Source of the DNA: Pseudomonas sp. Z8(2022)
GTDB taxonomy: Bacteria; Pseudomonadota; Gammaproteobacteria; Pseudomonadales; Pseudomonadaceae
Assembly (NCBI RefSeq): GCF_025837155.1
Contig: NZ_CP107549.1
Coordinates: 868,001-932,000, forward strand
Direction of reading: 5' to 3'
DNA: 64,000 bases
In this document: piece after piece, positions 1 to 8,907 of the stretch
Layout: every line of letters starts with the position of its first letter
Numbering within the stretch: position 1 is the stretch's first letter
Made by a program: the position numbers and the translations under genes
Notes under the pieces: model-generated
Told to the model about the DNA's origin: nothing
Seen by the model: the letters and a program-made list of their open reading frames with translations, nothing else
Databases searched by the model: none

Positions 1-116
1 TCGAACAACTGGCGGCGCTGCTGGCGAAACCGCAGATGGCATTGCGCGAGCGTGCGCTGGCAACGCTGGTCAATGATCCGAAACTGGATGCGCCGGAGTG
101 CCTGACCCCGGCGTGA
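1..116 (+). CDS. C-terminal fragment of an unidentified protein
   Basis: An open frame enters from the left edge (first full codon at base 3) and ends at TGA 114-116. The 37 visible residues are Ala/Leu-rich and end in CLTPA. The gene's start and domains lie outside the window and I do not recognise the family. Codon use is GC-rich and Pseudomonas-like, which supports a real coding end. It converges on the chemoreceptor gene, leaving only 21 bases between the two stop codons. Confidence 0.5.
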   Translation, partial: EQLAALLAKPQMALRERALATLVNDPKLDAPECLTPA

Positions 117-137
117 GCGGGCTGCGCCGCGCAGCTC

Positions 138-2264
138 CTATACCTTGAACTGATTTATCAGGCGGCGTTGCTGTTCCGCCAGTCTGGTCAGCTGGGCGCT
201 GGCCTGACTGGCTTCATCGGCACCGCCGGCCACATCGTTGGCGACCAGGCCGATATTGGTCACGTTTCGGTTGATGTCCTCGGCCACGGCGCTCTGCTCC
301 TCGGCGGCGCTGGCGATCTGGGTGTTCATGTCATTGATCACCGACACCGCCTGGGTGATGGACTCCAGCGAGTGCGCGGCCTGATTGGCGTGTTCCACGC
401 TGTCGTCGGTCTTCTGCTGGCTCTGCTCCATCACCCTGACCACTTCGCGGGTGCCTTGCTGCAGCTGCGCGATCATGTTCTGGATTTCTTCGGTGGCCTG
501 CTGGGTCTTCTGCGCCAGGTTGCGCACTTCGTCGGCGACCACGGCGAAGCCGCGGCCCTGTTCACCCGCGCGCGCTGCCTCGATGGCGGCGTTGAGCGCC
601 AGCAGGTTGGTCTGTTCGGCAATGCCGCGAATGGCGACGAGGATGGCGTTGATGTTCTCGCTATCCCTGGCCAGGTTCTGCACCACGCCCACGGCGCGGC
701 CGATCTCGTTGGCCAGTGCCGCGATGGCCGCCGAGGTTTCCTGCACCACCTGCTTGCCCTGATTGGCCGCCTGGTCGGCGTGGTTGGCTGCTTCGGCGGC
801 ATGGGTGGCGTTGCGCGCGACGTCCTGGGCGGTAGCGGTCATTTCGTGCACGGCGGTGGCGACCAGCTCGATCTCGGCCAGCTGCTTCTGCACGCCCTGG
901 TTGGTGCGGATGGCGATGTCGGCCGTGTGCTCCGAGGAATCGCTGACCTGCTGCACCGATGTCACCACGGCGGCGATCATGCTTTGCAGTTTGGCCAGGA
1001 AGGCGTTGAAGCCTGCTGCGATCTGCCCCAGTTCGTCCTTGCGATCGACCTGCAGGCGTACGGTGAGGTCGCCTTCGCCCTTGGCGATGTCGTCGAGCAT
1101 GCCGACCATCTGTCGCAGCGGACGGGCGATGCCGTAGCCGACCAGCCACACCACCAGCAGCCCGAGGCCGGCGATCAGCAGACCCACCAGGGCCATGCCG
1201 AGGGTGTCCTCGTGCGCCTGTGCGGCGAGCTCGGACTGCAGCTGCTGCAGTTCGGCGAACACTGCCGAGGTAGGCAGGGCGATGGCCAGGGTCCAGCGCG
1301 TCGAGGTGCCGGCGACCTGGAAGGGGTAGAGCAGCTCGAACAGCTGCTGGGCCTCGTTGTGACGCACGATGGGGCGGTTGTCGCCGCCTTTTAGCGCCTG
1401 CAGCAGGTCCTCCGGCAGCACCCGCGAAGCCGGTTGGCTGATCAGCGCGGCGTCCTGGGTTGCGGCGATCAGGGTGCCGTTGGCAGCCACCAGCGCCAGT
1501 TCGCCGGCCCCGCCATAGAGTTCGCCCTTGACCCGCTCCAGCAGACCCTGGATGAAATCCAGCGCCAGGTCGTTGCCCACCGCGCCGAGGAAGCGCCCGT
1601 CGACCACGATGGGCGCGTTGAAGGAGGACACCAGTACCTGCTTGCCACCGAAGTCATAGGCGGCCGGATCGATGACGCAGGGCTGCTTGCTCTGTTTCGG
1701 ACACAGGTAGTACTCGCCCTCGCGCACGCCGGTCGGCAGGCGCTTCTCGCTCTCCATCTGCTCGGCGGTCAGCGGCAGTACCTTGAAGGCGCCACCCTCG
1801 CGGTACCACCAGGGCATGAAACGTCCGCTCTGGTCGTAGCCCTCGGCCTCGCGTCCGGCGTAGTTTGCGTCGTCCTGGTCGAAGGCGTTGGGCTCCCAGC
1901 CGATGAAGAAGTCCAGCAAGTCGGGGTTGTCCTGCAGATAGCTGACCAGCAGCGAGGACAGCTCCTCGCGGCTCAGCTGCAGCTTTTCATTGCCCGGAGC
2001 CATTCGCGCATTCAGCGTGGCCACGGACTTGGCCAGGGTCATGGGCGCCTCGAACTGTCGCTGCAGCCGCCCGACCTGGGCTTCGGCGAGCGCTACCAGG
2101 CGCTGTTCGATGACCTGCTGCAGCAGGCCGCGGGTGTTTTCCTGCACCACCTGCTGGGTTCGCCCGTTGGCGAACAGGGCGTAGAGCACCAGCGCAACCA
2201 CCACGGCCAGTACGCTCGCTCCGGCGAGAAAGGCAACGGAAAACTGGATGGATCGGAACTTCAT
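138..2264 (-). CDS. Methyl-accepting chemotaxis protein with Cache sensor domain
   Basis: A transmembrane chemoreceptor of 708 aa that would signal to CheA/CheW. Seen: a first membrane segment at about residues 10-31, a long periplasmic part (about 35-350) of double-Cache type, a second membrane segment at about 355-380, a HAMP linker (about 380-435), and a cytoplasmic signalling domain. The conserved hairpin tip carries the stretch [18 protein letters not shown]. The frame is open 25 residues further upstream. I chose the ATG at 2264 because GGGGAG precedes it and the first membrane segment follows at once. There is no C-terminal CheR-binding pentapeptide. The ligand cannot be read from sequence; dCache receptors often bind amino acids or organic acids. 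Confidence 0.93.
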   Translation of the reverse strand: MKFRSIQFSVAFLAGASVLAVVVALVLYALFANGRTQQVVQENTRGLLQQVIEQRLVALAEAQVGRLQRQFEAPMTLAKSVATLNARMAPGNEKLQLSREELSSLLVSYLQDNPDLLDFFIGWEPNAFDQDDANYAGREAEGYDQSGRFMPWWYREGGAFKVLPLTAEQMESEKRLPTGVREGEYYLCPKQSKQPCVIDPAAYDFGGKQVLVSSFNAPIVVDGRFLGAVGNDLALDFIQGLLERVKGELYGGAGELALVAANGTLIAATQDAALISQPASRVLPEDLLQALKGGDNRPIVRHNEAQQLFELLYPFQVAGTSTRWTLAIALPTSAVFAELQQLQSELAAQAHEDTLGMALVGLLIAGLGLLVVWLVGYGIARPLRQMVGMLDDIAKGEGDLTVRLQVDRKDELGQIAAGFNAFLAKLQSMIAAVVTSVQQVSDSSEHTADIAIRTNQGVQKQLAEIELVATAVHEMTATAQDVARNATHAAEAANHADQAANQGKQVVQETSAAIAALANEIGRAVGVVQNLARDSENINAILVAIRGIAEQTNLLALNAAIEAARAGEQGRGFAVVADEVRNLAQKTQQATEEIQNMIAQLQQGTREVVRVMEQSQQKTDDSVEHANQAAHSLESITQAVSVINDMNTQIASAAEEQSAVAEDINRNVTNIGLVANDVAGGADEASQASAQLTRLAEQQRRLINQFKV

Positions 2265-2457
2265 GGGGGCTCCCCGGCTCAATGTGTCCTCCAGGGGATA
2301 GCGGCAAGGGCGCAGCCTAACTTTAATCGCTTGGCGCAAACGGCCTGGTCGATGACGCTTTCAGCAAGAAAAGCGTGCCACAGATGCGCAACCGCTGTGG
2401 TTGCCCGGACCGGGTGCGAGGCCTAGCATAGTGATTCCGATTCCAGGAGATGGCTCG

Positions 2458-3279
2458 ATGAGCAAGGCTTTTTACCTGAGTGGCCTGGCTGCAGCATTGG
2501 TGCTGGCCGGTTGTCAGGCAGTCAATACCACCAGCGGTGGTGCGGTTGGCGTAGAGCGCAAGCAGTACATGTTCAGCATGCTGTCAGCCGATGAAGTCAA
2601 TCAGATGTATGCGCAGTCCTATCAGCAGACGCTGAGCGAGGCGTCGAGCAAGGGTGTGCTGGACAAGAGCAGTGCCAATGCCAAGCGCTTGCAGGCTATT
2701 GCCGCACGGTTGATCCCGCAGGCTCCGCGTTTTCGTCCGGATGCCGCCAACTGGCAGTGGGAGGTCAACCTGATCAAGAGTGACGAACTCAATGCCAACT
2801 GTGGTCCGGGCGGCAAGATCATTTTCTATAGCGGCATCATCGAGAAGCTTAAGCTGACCGATGACGAGATCGCCGCGATCATGGGCCATGAGATGGCACA
2901 TGCCCTGCGCGAGCACAGCCGTGAGGCGATGTCCAAGGCCTATGGCATCGAGATCGCCAAGCAGGGTGCTGGCGCCTTGTTCGGTCTTGGCGAGAGCAGC
3001 ATGGCGCTGGCCGATACGGTGGTGCAGTACAGTCTGACGTTGCCCAACAGTCGCGGCAACGAGAACGAGGCCGATCTGATCGGTCTGGAGCTGGCCGCCC
3101 GTGCAGGTTACGACCCGAACGCGGCCATCAGCCTGTGGCAGAAAATGGAGGCCGCTGGCGGTGGTGCGCCGCCCGAGTTCATGAGCACGCACCCGTCGTC
3201 CAGCAGCCGAATCGCCTCCCTGCAGGCGGCGATTCCGAAGGTGATGCCGCTGTATCAGCAGGCCAAGGCCGGACGCTGA
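2458..3279 (+). CDS. M48 family metallopeptidase lipoprotein
   Basis: A predicted zinc protease of 273 aa anchored in the envelope. Seen: a signal peptide ending in the lipobox LAGC (Cys19), the zinc motif HEMAH at about 144-148, and a downstream NENEAD motif whose Glu near 204 would be the third zinc ligand. Family relatives such as LoiP/YcaL and BepA act in outer-membrane protein quality control, so that role is likely here. The start is the ATG after AGGAGATGG. An upstream in-frame start would bury the signal peptide. An intrinsic terminator follows immediately, so the gene is probably monocistronic. Confidence 0.9.
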   Translation: MSKAFYLSGLAAALVLAGCQAVNTTSGGAVGVERKQYMFSMLSADEVNQMYAQSYQQTLSEASSKGVLDKSSANAKRLQAIAARLIPQAPRFRPDAANWQWEVNLIKSDELNANCGPGGKIIFYSGIIEKLKLTDDEIAAIMGHEMAHALREHSREAMSKAYGIEIAKQGAGALFGLGESSMALADTVVQYSLTLPNSRGNENEADLIGLELAARAGYDPNAAISLWQKMEAAGGGAPPEFMSTHPSSSSRIASLQAAIPKVMPLYQQAKAGR

Positions 3280-3289
3280 GTCCGGAACG

Positions 3290-3328
3290 AAAAAGGCGCA
3301 GCGCGAGCGATCACGCTGCGCCTTTTTT
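3290..3328. terminator. Bidirectional intrinsic terminator
   Basis: The stem GGCGCAGCG/CGCTGCGCC (3295-3303 with 3314-3322) is flanked by an A-tract on the left and a T-tract on the right. It can end the M48 peptidase transcript and the converging SnoaL-like gene, whose stop codon abuts it. Confidence 0.9.
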
Positions 3329-3771
3329 CAGGGCAGGGCTTTTTCGGCGAAGGGGCGGGTTTGCAGGCCCAGCTGAGCGCGGAAGCTTTCCATATCGAAC
3401 ATGGTGCAGATTTCCTGGATCTCGTTGCCCGGCGTCAGCGTCCAGAAGGCCATGGCCGAGATGCTCAGTACCTTGTCGCTGGGTGGGTAGCCCAGCGCAG
3501 GCCTCTCGATGGTGCCGATCAGGGTGCTCCAGGTCACTACCTTGTAGCCTTCGGCGATGCAGTCCTCGATCACGATCTGCAGGTCCGGCATGGCGTGGCG
3601 AATGGTCTGAACCAGCTGGATGAAGCCAGAACTGTCGAGCGGGCTGCCAACGAACGAACTCTTGTAGATAAAGTCGCGGCTATGCAGTTGTTCGGCGAGG
3701 GCCATACGACCCTTGTTCCAGGTCAGGTCGACGTGCTGGCGCACCATCTTCTTGCGATCATCCAGTGACAT
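3328..3771 (-). CDS. SnoaL-like / ester cyclase family protein
   Basis: A small 147-aa protein resembling the SnoaL-like (NTF2-fold) polyketide cyclase and ester cyclase group. Seen: an N-terminal helical DDRKKMVRQHVDLTWNKG stretch, a central region with HAMPDLQIVIEDCIAEG, and Trp-rich beta strands typical of the alpha+beta barrel. Members range from true cyclases to proteins with no known activity, so no reaction can be assigned. It is transcribed alone, between the M48 peptidase terminator and the TMEM165-type gene. Confidence 0.75.
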   Translation of the reverse strand: MSLDDRKKMVRQHVDLTWNKGRMALAEQLHSRDFIYKSSFVGSPLDSSGFIQLVQTIRHAMPDLQIVIEDCIAEGYKVVTWSTLIGTIERPALGYPPSDKVLSISAMAFWTLTPGNEIQEICTMFDMESFRAQLGLQTRPFAEKALP

Positions 3772-3882
3772 GCTGCCCTCCCGGCTGCAGGCATCAACTA
3801 CGTGACGTGGTGCGCACTTTAGCAGCAGGCAGGAGGGCGCTGATATTGGCCGAAATGCCAGTTTGCTGGCGTCAGGACCGCG

Positions 3883-4467
3883 TCAGATAAGACCGCTCAG
3901 TTTCATCGCCTGGTAACCGGCGTAGACCGCCAACGCCGCGAAGGCGCAGGCTGCCAGCCGACGAATCAGCGTCAGCGGCAGACGTTCGGCCGCGAAGTTG
4001 CCCGCCAGCACCACCGGCACGTTGGCCAGCAGCATGCCCAGCGTGGTGCCCATCACCACCAGAACGAAATGTGGGTACTGTGCCGCCAGCATCACGGTCG
4101 CGACCTGGGTCTTGTCACCCATCTCGGCAAGGAAGAAGGCGATCAGCGTGGTGAGGAAGGGGCCGTATTTCTTCAGGCCGGATTCTTCATCTTCATCCAG
4201 TTTGTCCGGTACCAGCGTCCACGCGGCGACTGCAACGAAGCTGGCGGCGAGAATCCAGCTCAGCGTGGCAGGTGAGAAGAAGCCCGCGACCCAGTTGCCA
4301 ACGGCGCCAGCTGCGAAGTGATTGGCCAGGGTGGCGACAACAATTCCCCAGATGATCGGCCAGGGGCGGCGAAAACGTGCTGCCAGCAGCAGGGCGAGCA
4401 GTTGGGTCTTGTCGCCGATCTCGGCGAGGGCAACGATCAGGGTGGGGACGAACAGGGATTCCAACAT
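3883..4467 (-). CDS. TMEM165/GDT1 family (UPF0016) cation exporter
   Basis: An inner-membrane protein of 194 aa with about six membrane segments. It contains the two hallmark motifs of the family, EIGDKT (from residue 16) and EMGDKT (from residue 115), one in each half of an internal duplication. Known members move Mn2+ or Ca2+, and bacterial ones export manganese. The start at 4467 follows AGGAAAC at good spacing. The frame stays open upstream only because it runs through the riboswitch leader. The upstream yybP-ykoY-type element strongly supports manganese export as the job. Confidence 0.92.
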   Translation of the reverse strand: MLESLFVPTLIVALAEIGDKTQLLALLLAARFRRPWPIIWGIVVATLANHFAAGAVGNWVAGFFSPATLSWILAASFVAVAAWTLVPDKLDEDEESGLKKYGPFLTTLIAFFLAEMGDKTQVATVMLAAQYPHFVLVVMGTTLGMLLANVPVVLAGNFAAERLPLTLIRRLAACAFAALAVYAGYQAMKLSGLI

Positions 4468-4470
4468 CAG

Positions 4471-4548
4471 GTTTCCTAAAGGGGGCGGGTCGACACGGCT
4501 TATGACACGAACGACCTTCCCGCCCCGGGTGAGGTTGTGCGTGTCATA
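4471..4548 (-). promoter_or_regulatory. Riboswitch expression platform (alternative helices)
   Basis: TATGACACG at the 3' edge of the aptamer can pair with CGTGTCATA about 30 bases downstream (perfect inverted repeat, outer ends 4548 and 4500). GGGGCGGG can pair with CCCGCCCC just before the AGGAAAC ribosome site. Competition between these helices and the aptamer's closing helix would expose or hide the ribosome site. There is no T-tract, so translational control is more likely than termination. Confidence 0.6.
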
Positions 4549-4675
4549 GGTCTTGTCAAACCTCAGGCCTCTCTGTGAAGGCCTCGGGTCGCATGCGCCA
4601 TGCTCTGCGGAGCAAGTATGTTGACGCACGCCAGGCGAGCAGGGCGCTCGCGGGAGACTACTCCCCTAGGACGGG
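4540..4675 (-). ncRNA. yybP-ykoY manganese riboswitch
   Basis: Read on the minus strand, the leader contains CTAGGGGAGTAG, then CGTCAACATACTTGC, then GACAAGACCTATGAC. These are the conserved blocks of the yybP-ykoY aptamer, as in the E. coli alx and mntP leaders. The aptamer lies about 75-205 bases upstream of the TMEM165/GDT1 start codon. The family senses Mn2+ and turns on manganese-export genes. Boundaries are approximate, judged by eye. Confidence 0.88.
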
Positions 4676-4714
4676 CGCCATTGTGCCCAAGCGTTACGCT
4701 GTGGGCAAGCCCGC

Positions 4715-5710
4715 TCAGCGACGTGCGCTGTAGATGCGAAAACCATCGGCCTCGGCCAGGGTGTGGCAGGGGCCAAGGTGGCGCTCGATCAACGGCGGGT
4801 ATTTGAGAAAACTGTTGGCTACCAGACGCAGTTCGCCACCTTTGACCAGGTGGCGCGCGGCCTGGCTCAGCAGGTTTTCGCTGGCCTGGTAGTCGGTATG
4901 CACACCCTGGTGGAACGGCGGGTTGCTGACGATGGCGTGCAAGCCTTCTGGCGCCGACTCGATCCCGCTGCCGGCGATCAGGTTGGCCGACAGACCGTTG
5001 CGGGCCAGGGTCAGGCGGCTGCTTTCCAGGGCGAAGGCATCGACATCCAGCAGGCTCAGCTCGCTGGATGGGTAGCGCCGCTTGAGCGCCGCACCGAGTA
5101 CCCCGGCGCCACAGCCGAAGTCCAGCATGTGACCGCTCGGCAGGTCATCCAGATGCTCCAGCAGCAGCGCGCTGCCGCGATCTAGGCGGCCATGGGCGAA
5201 CACGCCGGGCAGGGTAATGATCTCCAGCGCACCGTCCACCAGTGGCAGGGTATAGCTCTGTGCCAGGGCATGCAGGTCGGGTACGGGCGGCGCCTGTTCC
5301 ACGTCGACGCACCAGAGCTGACAGTGTCTTGCGCTATCGAGCTTGCGCGGTTTGCCATAGGCGGCCAACTGCTTGGCCGCGCGCTCGATGCCGCCGCGTT
5401 TTTCTCCGACCAGATACAGTGGTTTGCCAGTCAGGCGCGAAGCCAGGGCCTGCAGCACGTAGTCGGTCAGCTCGCGTGACTTGGGCAGGAACAGCACGGC
5501 AGCGCGGTAGTCACCCTCTGGCATCTGCGTGTCGAAGTGGCTGCGGCCGGAAAAGCGCGCCGCGAGCAGTGCCTGATCGCCGGAATGCCAGCCCCAGCCG
5601 TGCGCCTGCGGCAGCGCACCGAGCAGATCATCGGCCGGCAGACCGGCCAGCAACAGCTCGCCGTCGAACAGCCCGGCCTGACGCAGGAGAACTTCGCTTC
5701 GCGGGTCCAT
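4715..5710 (-). CDS. rsmC: 16S rRNA m2G1207 methyltransferase RsmC
   Basis: A 331-aa protein with the two-domain RsmC layout: a degenerate N-terminal half and a C-terminal SAM-dependent methyltransferase. Seen: the SAM-binding strand [13 protein letters not shown] and the catalytic motif VSNPPFHQG, typical of base N-methyltransferases acting on exocyclic amines. Family role: methylates N2 of G1207 in 16S rRNA within the 30S subunit. The start at 5710 follows AGGAAG. Longer upstream frames have no ribosome site. RlmG is a relative, but the length and motif placement favour RsmC. Confidence 0.9.
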   Translation of the reverse strand: MDPRSEVLLRQAGLFDGELLLAGLPADDLLGALPQAHGWGWHSGDQALLAARFSGRSHFDTQMPEGDYRAAVLFLPKSRELTDYVLQALASRLTGKPLYLVGEKRGGIERAAKQLAAYGKPRKLDSARHCQLWCVDVEQAPPVPDLHALAQSYTLPLVDGALEIITLPGVFAHGRLDRGSALLLEHLDDLPSGHMLDFGCGAGVLGAALKRRYPSSELSLLDVDAFALESSRLTLARNGLSANLIAGSGIESAPEGLHAIVSNPPFHQGVHTDYQASENLLSQAARHLVKGGELRLVANSFLKYPPLIERHLGPCHTLAEADGFRIYSARR

Positions 5711-5823
5711 GGTGCTTCCTACAAATCTGTGATGCGAAAAGGTAAGAGGGCCGGGAGAATGAAACCGAGGCATTGCTGCCAAAGCGCTGTACCGGCCGGT
5801 CGCTTCCTAAAAAGCTGCGCAGC

Positions 5824-6789
5824 TTAACTGACGACCCGCAACGGCGCACCGGCGAAGAAGCCGGCTGCGTTTTCGACCATCTGACCGACGATGCGCTGAC
5901 GCGCCTCCTGACTGCCCCAGGCACTGTGCGGGGTGATGATCAGGCGTGGGATGTCGCCAGCCAGCAGCGGATTGCCGTCTTGCGGCGGCTCCTGCGTCAG
6001 CACGTCGGTAGCAGCGCCGCCAAGATGACCGCTGCGCAGCGCGTCGGCCAGCGCCTGCTCGTCGACCAGGCCGCCGCGCGCGGTGTTGATCAGGAATGCG
6101 CGAGGTTTCATCAGCGCCAGCTCCTGGGCGCCGATCAGGTTGCGTGTTTGATCGTTGAGTGGGCAGTGCAGGGTCAGGGCGTCGACCTGCGGCAGCAGTT
6201 CATGCAGTGGCAGGCGATCGGCGCGTGCCGGGCGACCTGGCAGTTGGCCAAGCAGCACGCGCATGCCGAAAGCTTCGGCCAGGCGCGCAACGGCTCCGCC
6301 CAGCTCGCCATGGCCGAGCATGCCCAGGGTCTTGCCTTCGAGCTCGACGATGGGGTGGTCGAGCAGACAGAACTGGCTGGCCTGTTGCCAGCGACCTGCG
6401 GCGATATCGCGTTGATAATCCGGCAGGCGCGTAGCCAGTGCCAGCAACAGCATCAGGGTGTGTTGCGCGACGGACGGCGTGCCGTAGCCCTGACAGTTGC
6501 AGACCGTTACACCGTGGGCGCTGGCAGCTTTCAGGTCGATGTTGTTGGTGCCGGTGGCGGATACCAGCACCAGCTTCAGTTCGGGACAGGCAGCGAAGGT
6601 GGCGGCATCCAGCGGCACCTTGTTGCTGATGGCGACCTGAGCACCTTGCAGGCGTTCGGCGACCTGATCCGGACGCGTCTGGGCGTGCAGGGTCAGCTCG
6701 GCGAAGGCCTGATGCAGCGGTTGCATGTCGAGGTCACCAAGGTCGAGGGAGGCGTGGTCAAGGAAGACGGCGCGTGGGCTGTTGCTCAT
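5824..6789 (-). CDS. D-2-hydroxyacid dehydrogenase (glycerate dehydrogenase-like)
   Basis: An NAD(P)-dependent oxidoreductase of 321 aa that would interconvert a D-2-hydroxyacid and the 2-oxoacid, probably hydroxypyruvate/glycerate or glyoxylate. Seen: the nucleotide-binding turn GHGELG (159-164) and the catalytic triad in its usual setting: Arg238 (NTARGG), Glu267 (TQEPP), His288 (TPHSAWGS). The start is the ATG at 6789. Upstream frame extension overlaps the divergent LysE promoter region and lacks a ribosome site. The substrate is inferred from overall likeness to HprA-type proteins. Confidence 0.88.
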   Translation of the reverse strand: MSNSPRAVFLDHASLDLGDLDMQPLHQAFAELTLHAQTRPDQVAERLQGAQVAISNKVPLDAATFAACPELKLVLVSATGTNNIDLKAASAHGVTVCNCQGYGTPSVAQHTLMLLLALATRLPDYQRDIAAGRWQQASQFCLLDHPIVELEGKTLGMLGHGELGGAVARLAEAFGMRVLLGQLPGRPARADRLPLHELLPQVDALTLHCPLNDQTRNLIGAQELALMKPRAFLINTARGGLVDEQALADALRSGHLGGAATDVLTQEPPQDGNPLLAGDIPRLIITPHSAWGSQEARQRIVGQMVENAAGFFAGAPLRVVS

Positions 6790-6868
6790 CAGCTGTACCT
6801 TTTCGCAGAGGGGGCGCAAGAGTAGATTGGCGAGCCTACCAGACCTTAACCGTCGATGCGGAGCCGCC

Positions 6869-7498
6869 ATGTACTGGACCGAGTTTCTAACCGTTGCACT
6901 GATTCACCTGCTGGCCGTGGCCAGCCCCGGTCCGGACTTCGCCATCGTCGTGCGTGAAAGTGTCGGCTACGGTCGCCGCGCCGGTCTGTTCACGGCCTTT
7001 GGTGTCGGCACCGGCATTCTGGTGCACGTGACCTATTCGCTGCTGGGGATCGGCCTGATCGTTTCGCAATCCATCGTGTTGTTCAACGCGCTGAAGTGGC
7101 TGGCAGCCGCTTACCTGCTTTACATCGGTATCAAGGCGCTGCGCGCTCGTCCTTCCGATCCTGCCAGTGCCGAACCGAATCTGGCGGCAGGTGAGCGCAG
7201 CCGTCGGGGCGCCTTCGTTACGGGGTTCATCACCAATGGGCTAAACCCCAAGGCGACGCTGTTCTTCCTGTCGCTGTTCACCGTGGTGATCAACCCGCAT
7301 ACCCCGGTCGTGGTGCAGGCTGGCTATGGCCTTTACCTGGCGCTGGCGACCGCGTTCTGGTTCTGCTTGGTGGCCTGGTTGTTCAGCCAGCAGCGCGTGC
7401 GCGCCGGCTTCGCCCGCATGGGGCACTGGTTCGATCGGCTGATGGGCGCGGTGCTGGTGGGCATTGGTGTGAAGCTGGCACTGACCGAGATGCGCTAA
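6869..7498 (+). CDS. LysE/RhtB family amino-acid exporter
   Basis: An inner-membrane efflux protein of 209 aa with about five or six membrane segments. The family signature PGPDFAIVVRESVGYGRRAG lies near the N-terminus, and GFITNGLNPKATLFFLS matches the second conserved block. Relatives export amino acids or homoserine lactones; the substrate here is unknown. The start ATG 6869 places the first membrane helix directly at the N-terminus. It is divergent from the 2-hydroxyacid dehydrogenase with 79 bases between starts. Confidence 0.9.
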   Translation: MYWTEFLTVALIHLLAVASPGPDFAIVVRESVGYGRRAGLFTAFGVGTGILVHVTYSLLGIGLIVSQSIVLFNALKWLAAAYLLYIGIKALRARPSDPASAEPNLAAGERSRRGAFVTGFITNGLNPKATLFFLSLFTVVINPHTPVVVQAGYGLYLALATAFWFCLVAWLFSQQRVRAGFARMGHWFDRLMGAVLVGIGVKLALTEMR

Positions 7499-7500
7499 AC

Positions 7501-7530
7501 GAAAGAGCCCCGCATTTGCGGGGCTCTTTC
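7501..7530. terminator. Bidirectional intrinsic terminator
   Basis: A perfect 13-bp inverted repeat, GAAAGAGCCCCGC with GCGGGGCTCTTTC, with a four-base loop. It lies between the converging LysE and thiolase genes and can serve both strands. Confidence 0.92.
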
Positions 7531-7542
7531 ATGATGAGCGGG

Positions 7543-8718
7543 TTACAGCAGCTCGATGGCCACCGCGGTGGCTTCGCCGCCACCGATGCACAGCGAGGCG
7601 ATGCCGCGCTTGCCGCCTTTCTTCTGCAGGGCGTTGATCAGGGTAAGGATGATCCGCGAGCCGGTGGAGCCAACCGGATGGCCCTGAGCGCAGGCGCCGC
7701 CGAACACGTTGACCTTGGCATGATCCAGACCGTGTTCGCGCATCGCCAACATGGTCACCATGGCGAAGGCTTCGTTGATCTCGAACAGGTCGACTTCGTC
7801 CTTGCTCCAGCCGGTCTTCTTCAGCAAATTGCCCATGGCACCGATGGGCGCCAGGGTGAATTCACTCGGGTCCTGGCTCTGGGTGGCATGGGCAACGACT
7901 CTGGCCAATGGCTTGAGGCCGCGCCTGGCTGCTTCATCGGCGGTCATCAGCAGCAGGGCGCTGGCACCGTCGGAAATCGAGCTGGCGTTGGCCGCAGTGA
8001 TGGTGCCGTCCTTCTTGAAGGCAGGCCTGAGGGTGGGAATCTTGTCCAGATTGGCAGTAAGGGGCTGTTCGTCATCCTTGACCACCACTTCGCCCTTGCG
8101 CGAAGTCACGGTGACCGGAACGATCTCGGCATCCAGAGATCCGTCCTTGATCGCGGTCTGGGCGCGCTTGAGCGATTCGATGGCGTAAGCGTCCATCTCT
8201 TCGCGGGTGATGCCGTAGCTGTCGGCCGTCTCCTGAGCGAAGGAGCCCATCAGTCGGCCCGTGCGGGCATCTTCGAGGCCGTCGAGAAACATGTGATCCT
8301 TGATCTCGCCATGGCCCATGCGCAGACCGGTACGGGCCTTTTCCAGTACATAGGGCGCGTTGGACATGCTCTCCATGCCGCCGGCGATCATGACCTGATT
8401 ACTGCCGGCTTTCAGCGAGTCGACGGCCATCATCACCGCCTTCATGCCGGAACCACACAGCTTGTTGATGGTGGTGCAGCCAGTGGCTGCTGGCAGTCCG
8501 GCATTCAGCGCAGCCTGGCGAGCAGGGCCCTGCTTGAGGCCGGCCGGCAGCACGCAGCCCATGATGACTTCCTGGACGTCGGCCGGCTCGATGCCGGCGC
8601 GTCTGACAGTCTCACGAATGGCGGCGGCGCCCAATTCGACGGCCGGCACGCTGGCCAGGCCGCCTTGAAAACCGCCCATGGGAGTACGGGCGCCGCTGAC
8701 GATGACGATATCGGACAT
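7543..8718 (-). CDS. Acetyl-CoA acyltransferase (thiolase)
   Basis: A thiolase of 391 aa. Seen: the acylated cysteine Cys88 in NKLCGSGMKA, His347 in GGACAQGHPVG, and the second catalytic cysteine Cys377 in CIGGGEA. It either condenses two acetyl-CoA or cleaves 3-ketoacyl-CoA. The length and the GHPVG/CIGGG motifs fit biosynthetic or degradative acetyl-CoA acetyltransferases (AtoB/PhaA group). It is divergent from the acyl-CoA ligase, so it may belong to the same fatty-acid module. The start follows GAGGT. Confidence 0.93.
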   Translation of the reverse strand: MSDIVIVSGARTPMGGFQGGLASVPAVELGAAAIRETVRRAGIEPADVQEVIMGCVLPAGLKQGPARQAALNAGLPAATGCTTINKLCGSGMKAVMMAVDSLKAGSNQVMIAGGMESMSNAPYVLEKARTGLRMGHGEIKDHMFLDGLEDARTGRLMGSFAQETADSYGITREEMDAYAIESLKRAQTAIKDGSLDAEIVPVTVTSRKGEVVVKDDEQPLTANLDKIPTLRPAFKKDGTITAANASSISDGASALLLMTADEAARRGLKPLARVVAHATQSQDPSEFTLAPIGAMGNLLKKTGWSKDEVDLFEINEAFAMVTMLAMREHGLDHAKVNVFGGACAQGHPVGSTGSRIILTLINALQKKGGKRGIASLCIGGGEATAVAIELL

Positions 8719-8873
8719 GTGTTACCTCGGACGAAAAGAGGGGACTCGATGCAGCCTTTTCAGTACTGGCTGGTTGGACCGATTCTAACCTGTGACCAAA
8801 AGTGGCCATAGAGTCACGAGGCAAATCATTCTTTGGGCTGATTGAGTGGGGCGGGAGCCGCTCTAGAGTCGCT

Positions 8874-8889
8874 GCAAACCTATTTTTGC
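8874..8889. promoter_or_regulatory. Imperfect PsrA-like motif before the acyl-CoA ligase
   Basis: The sequence GCAAACCTATTTTTGC is CAAAC-N4-TTTTG, one base off the published PsrA consensus (G/C)AAAC-N2-4-GTTT(G/C). It lies about 20 bases before the ligase start, where a repressor would block transcription or early elongation. One mismatch makes this a weak call on its own. Confidence 0.35.
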
Positions 8890-8907
8890 GTGCCTCAAGG
8901 TGACTCC

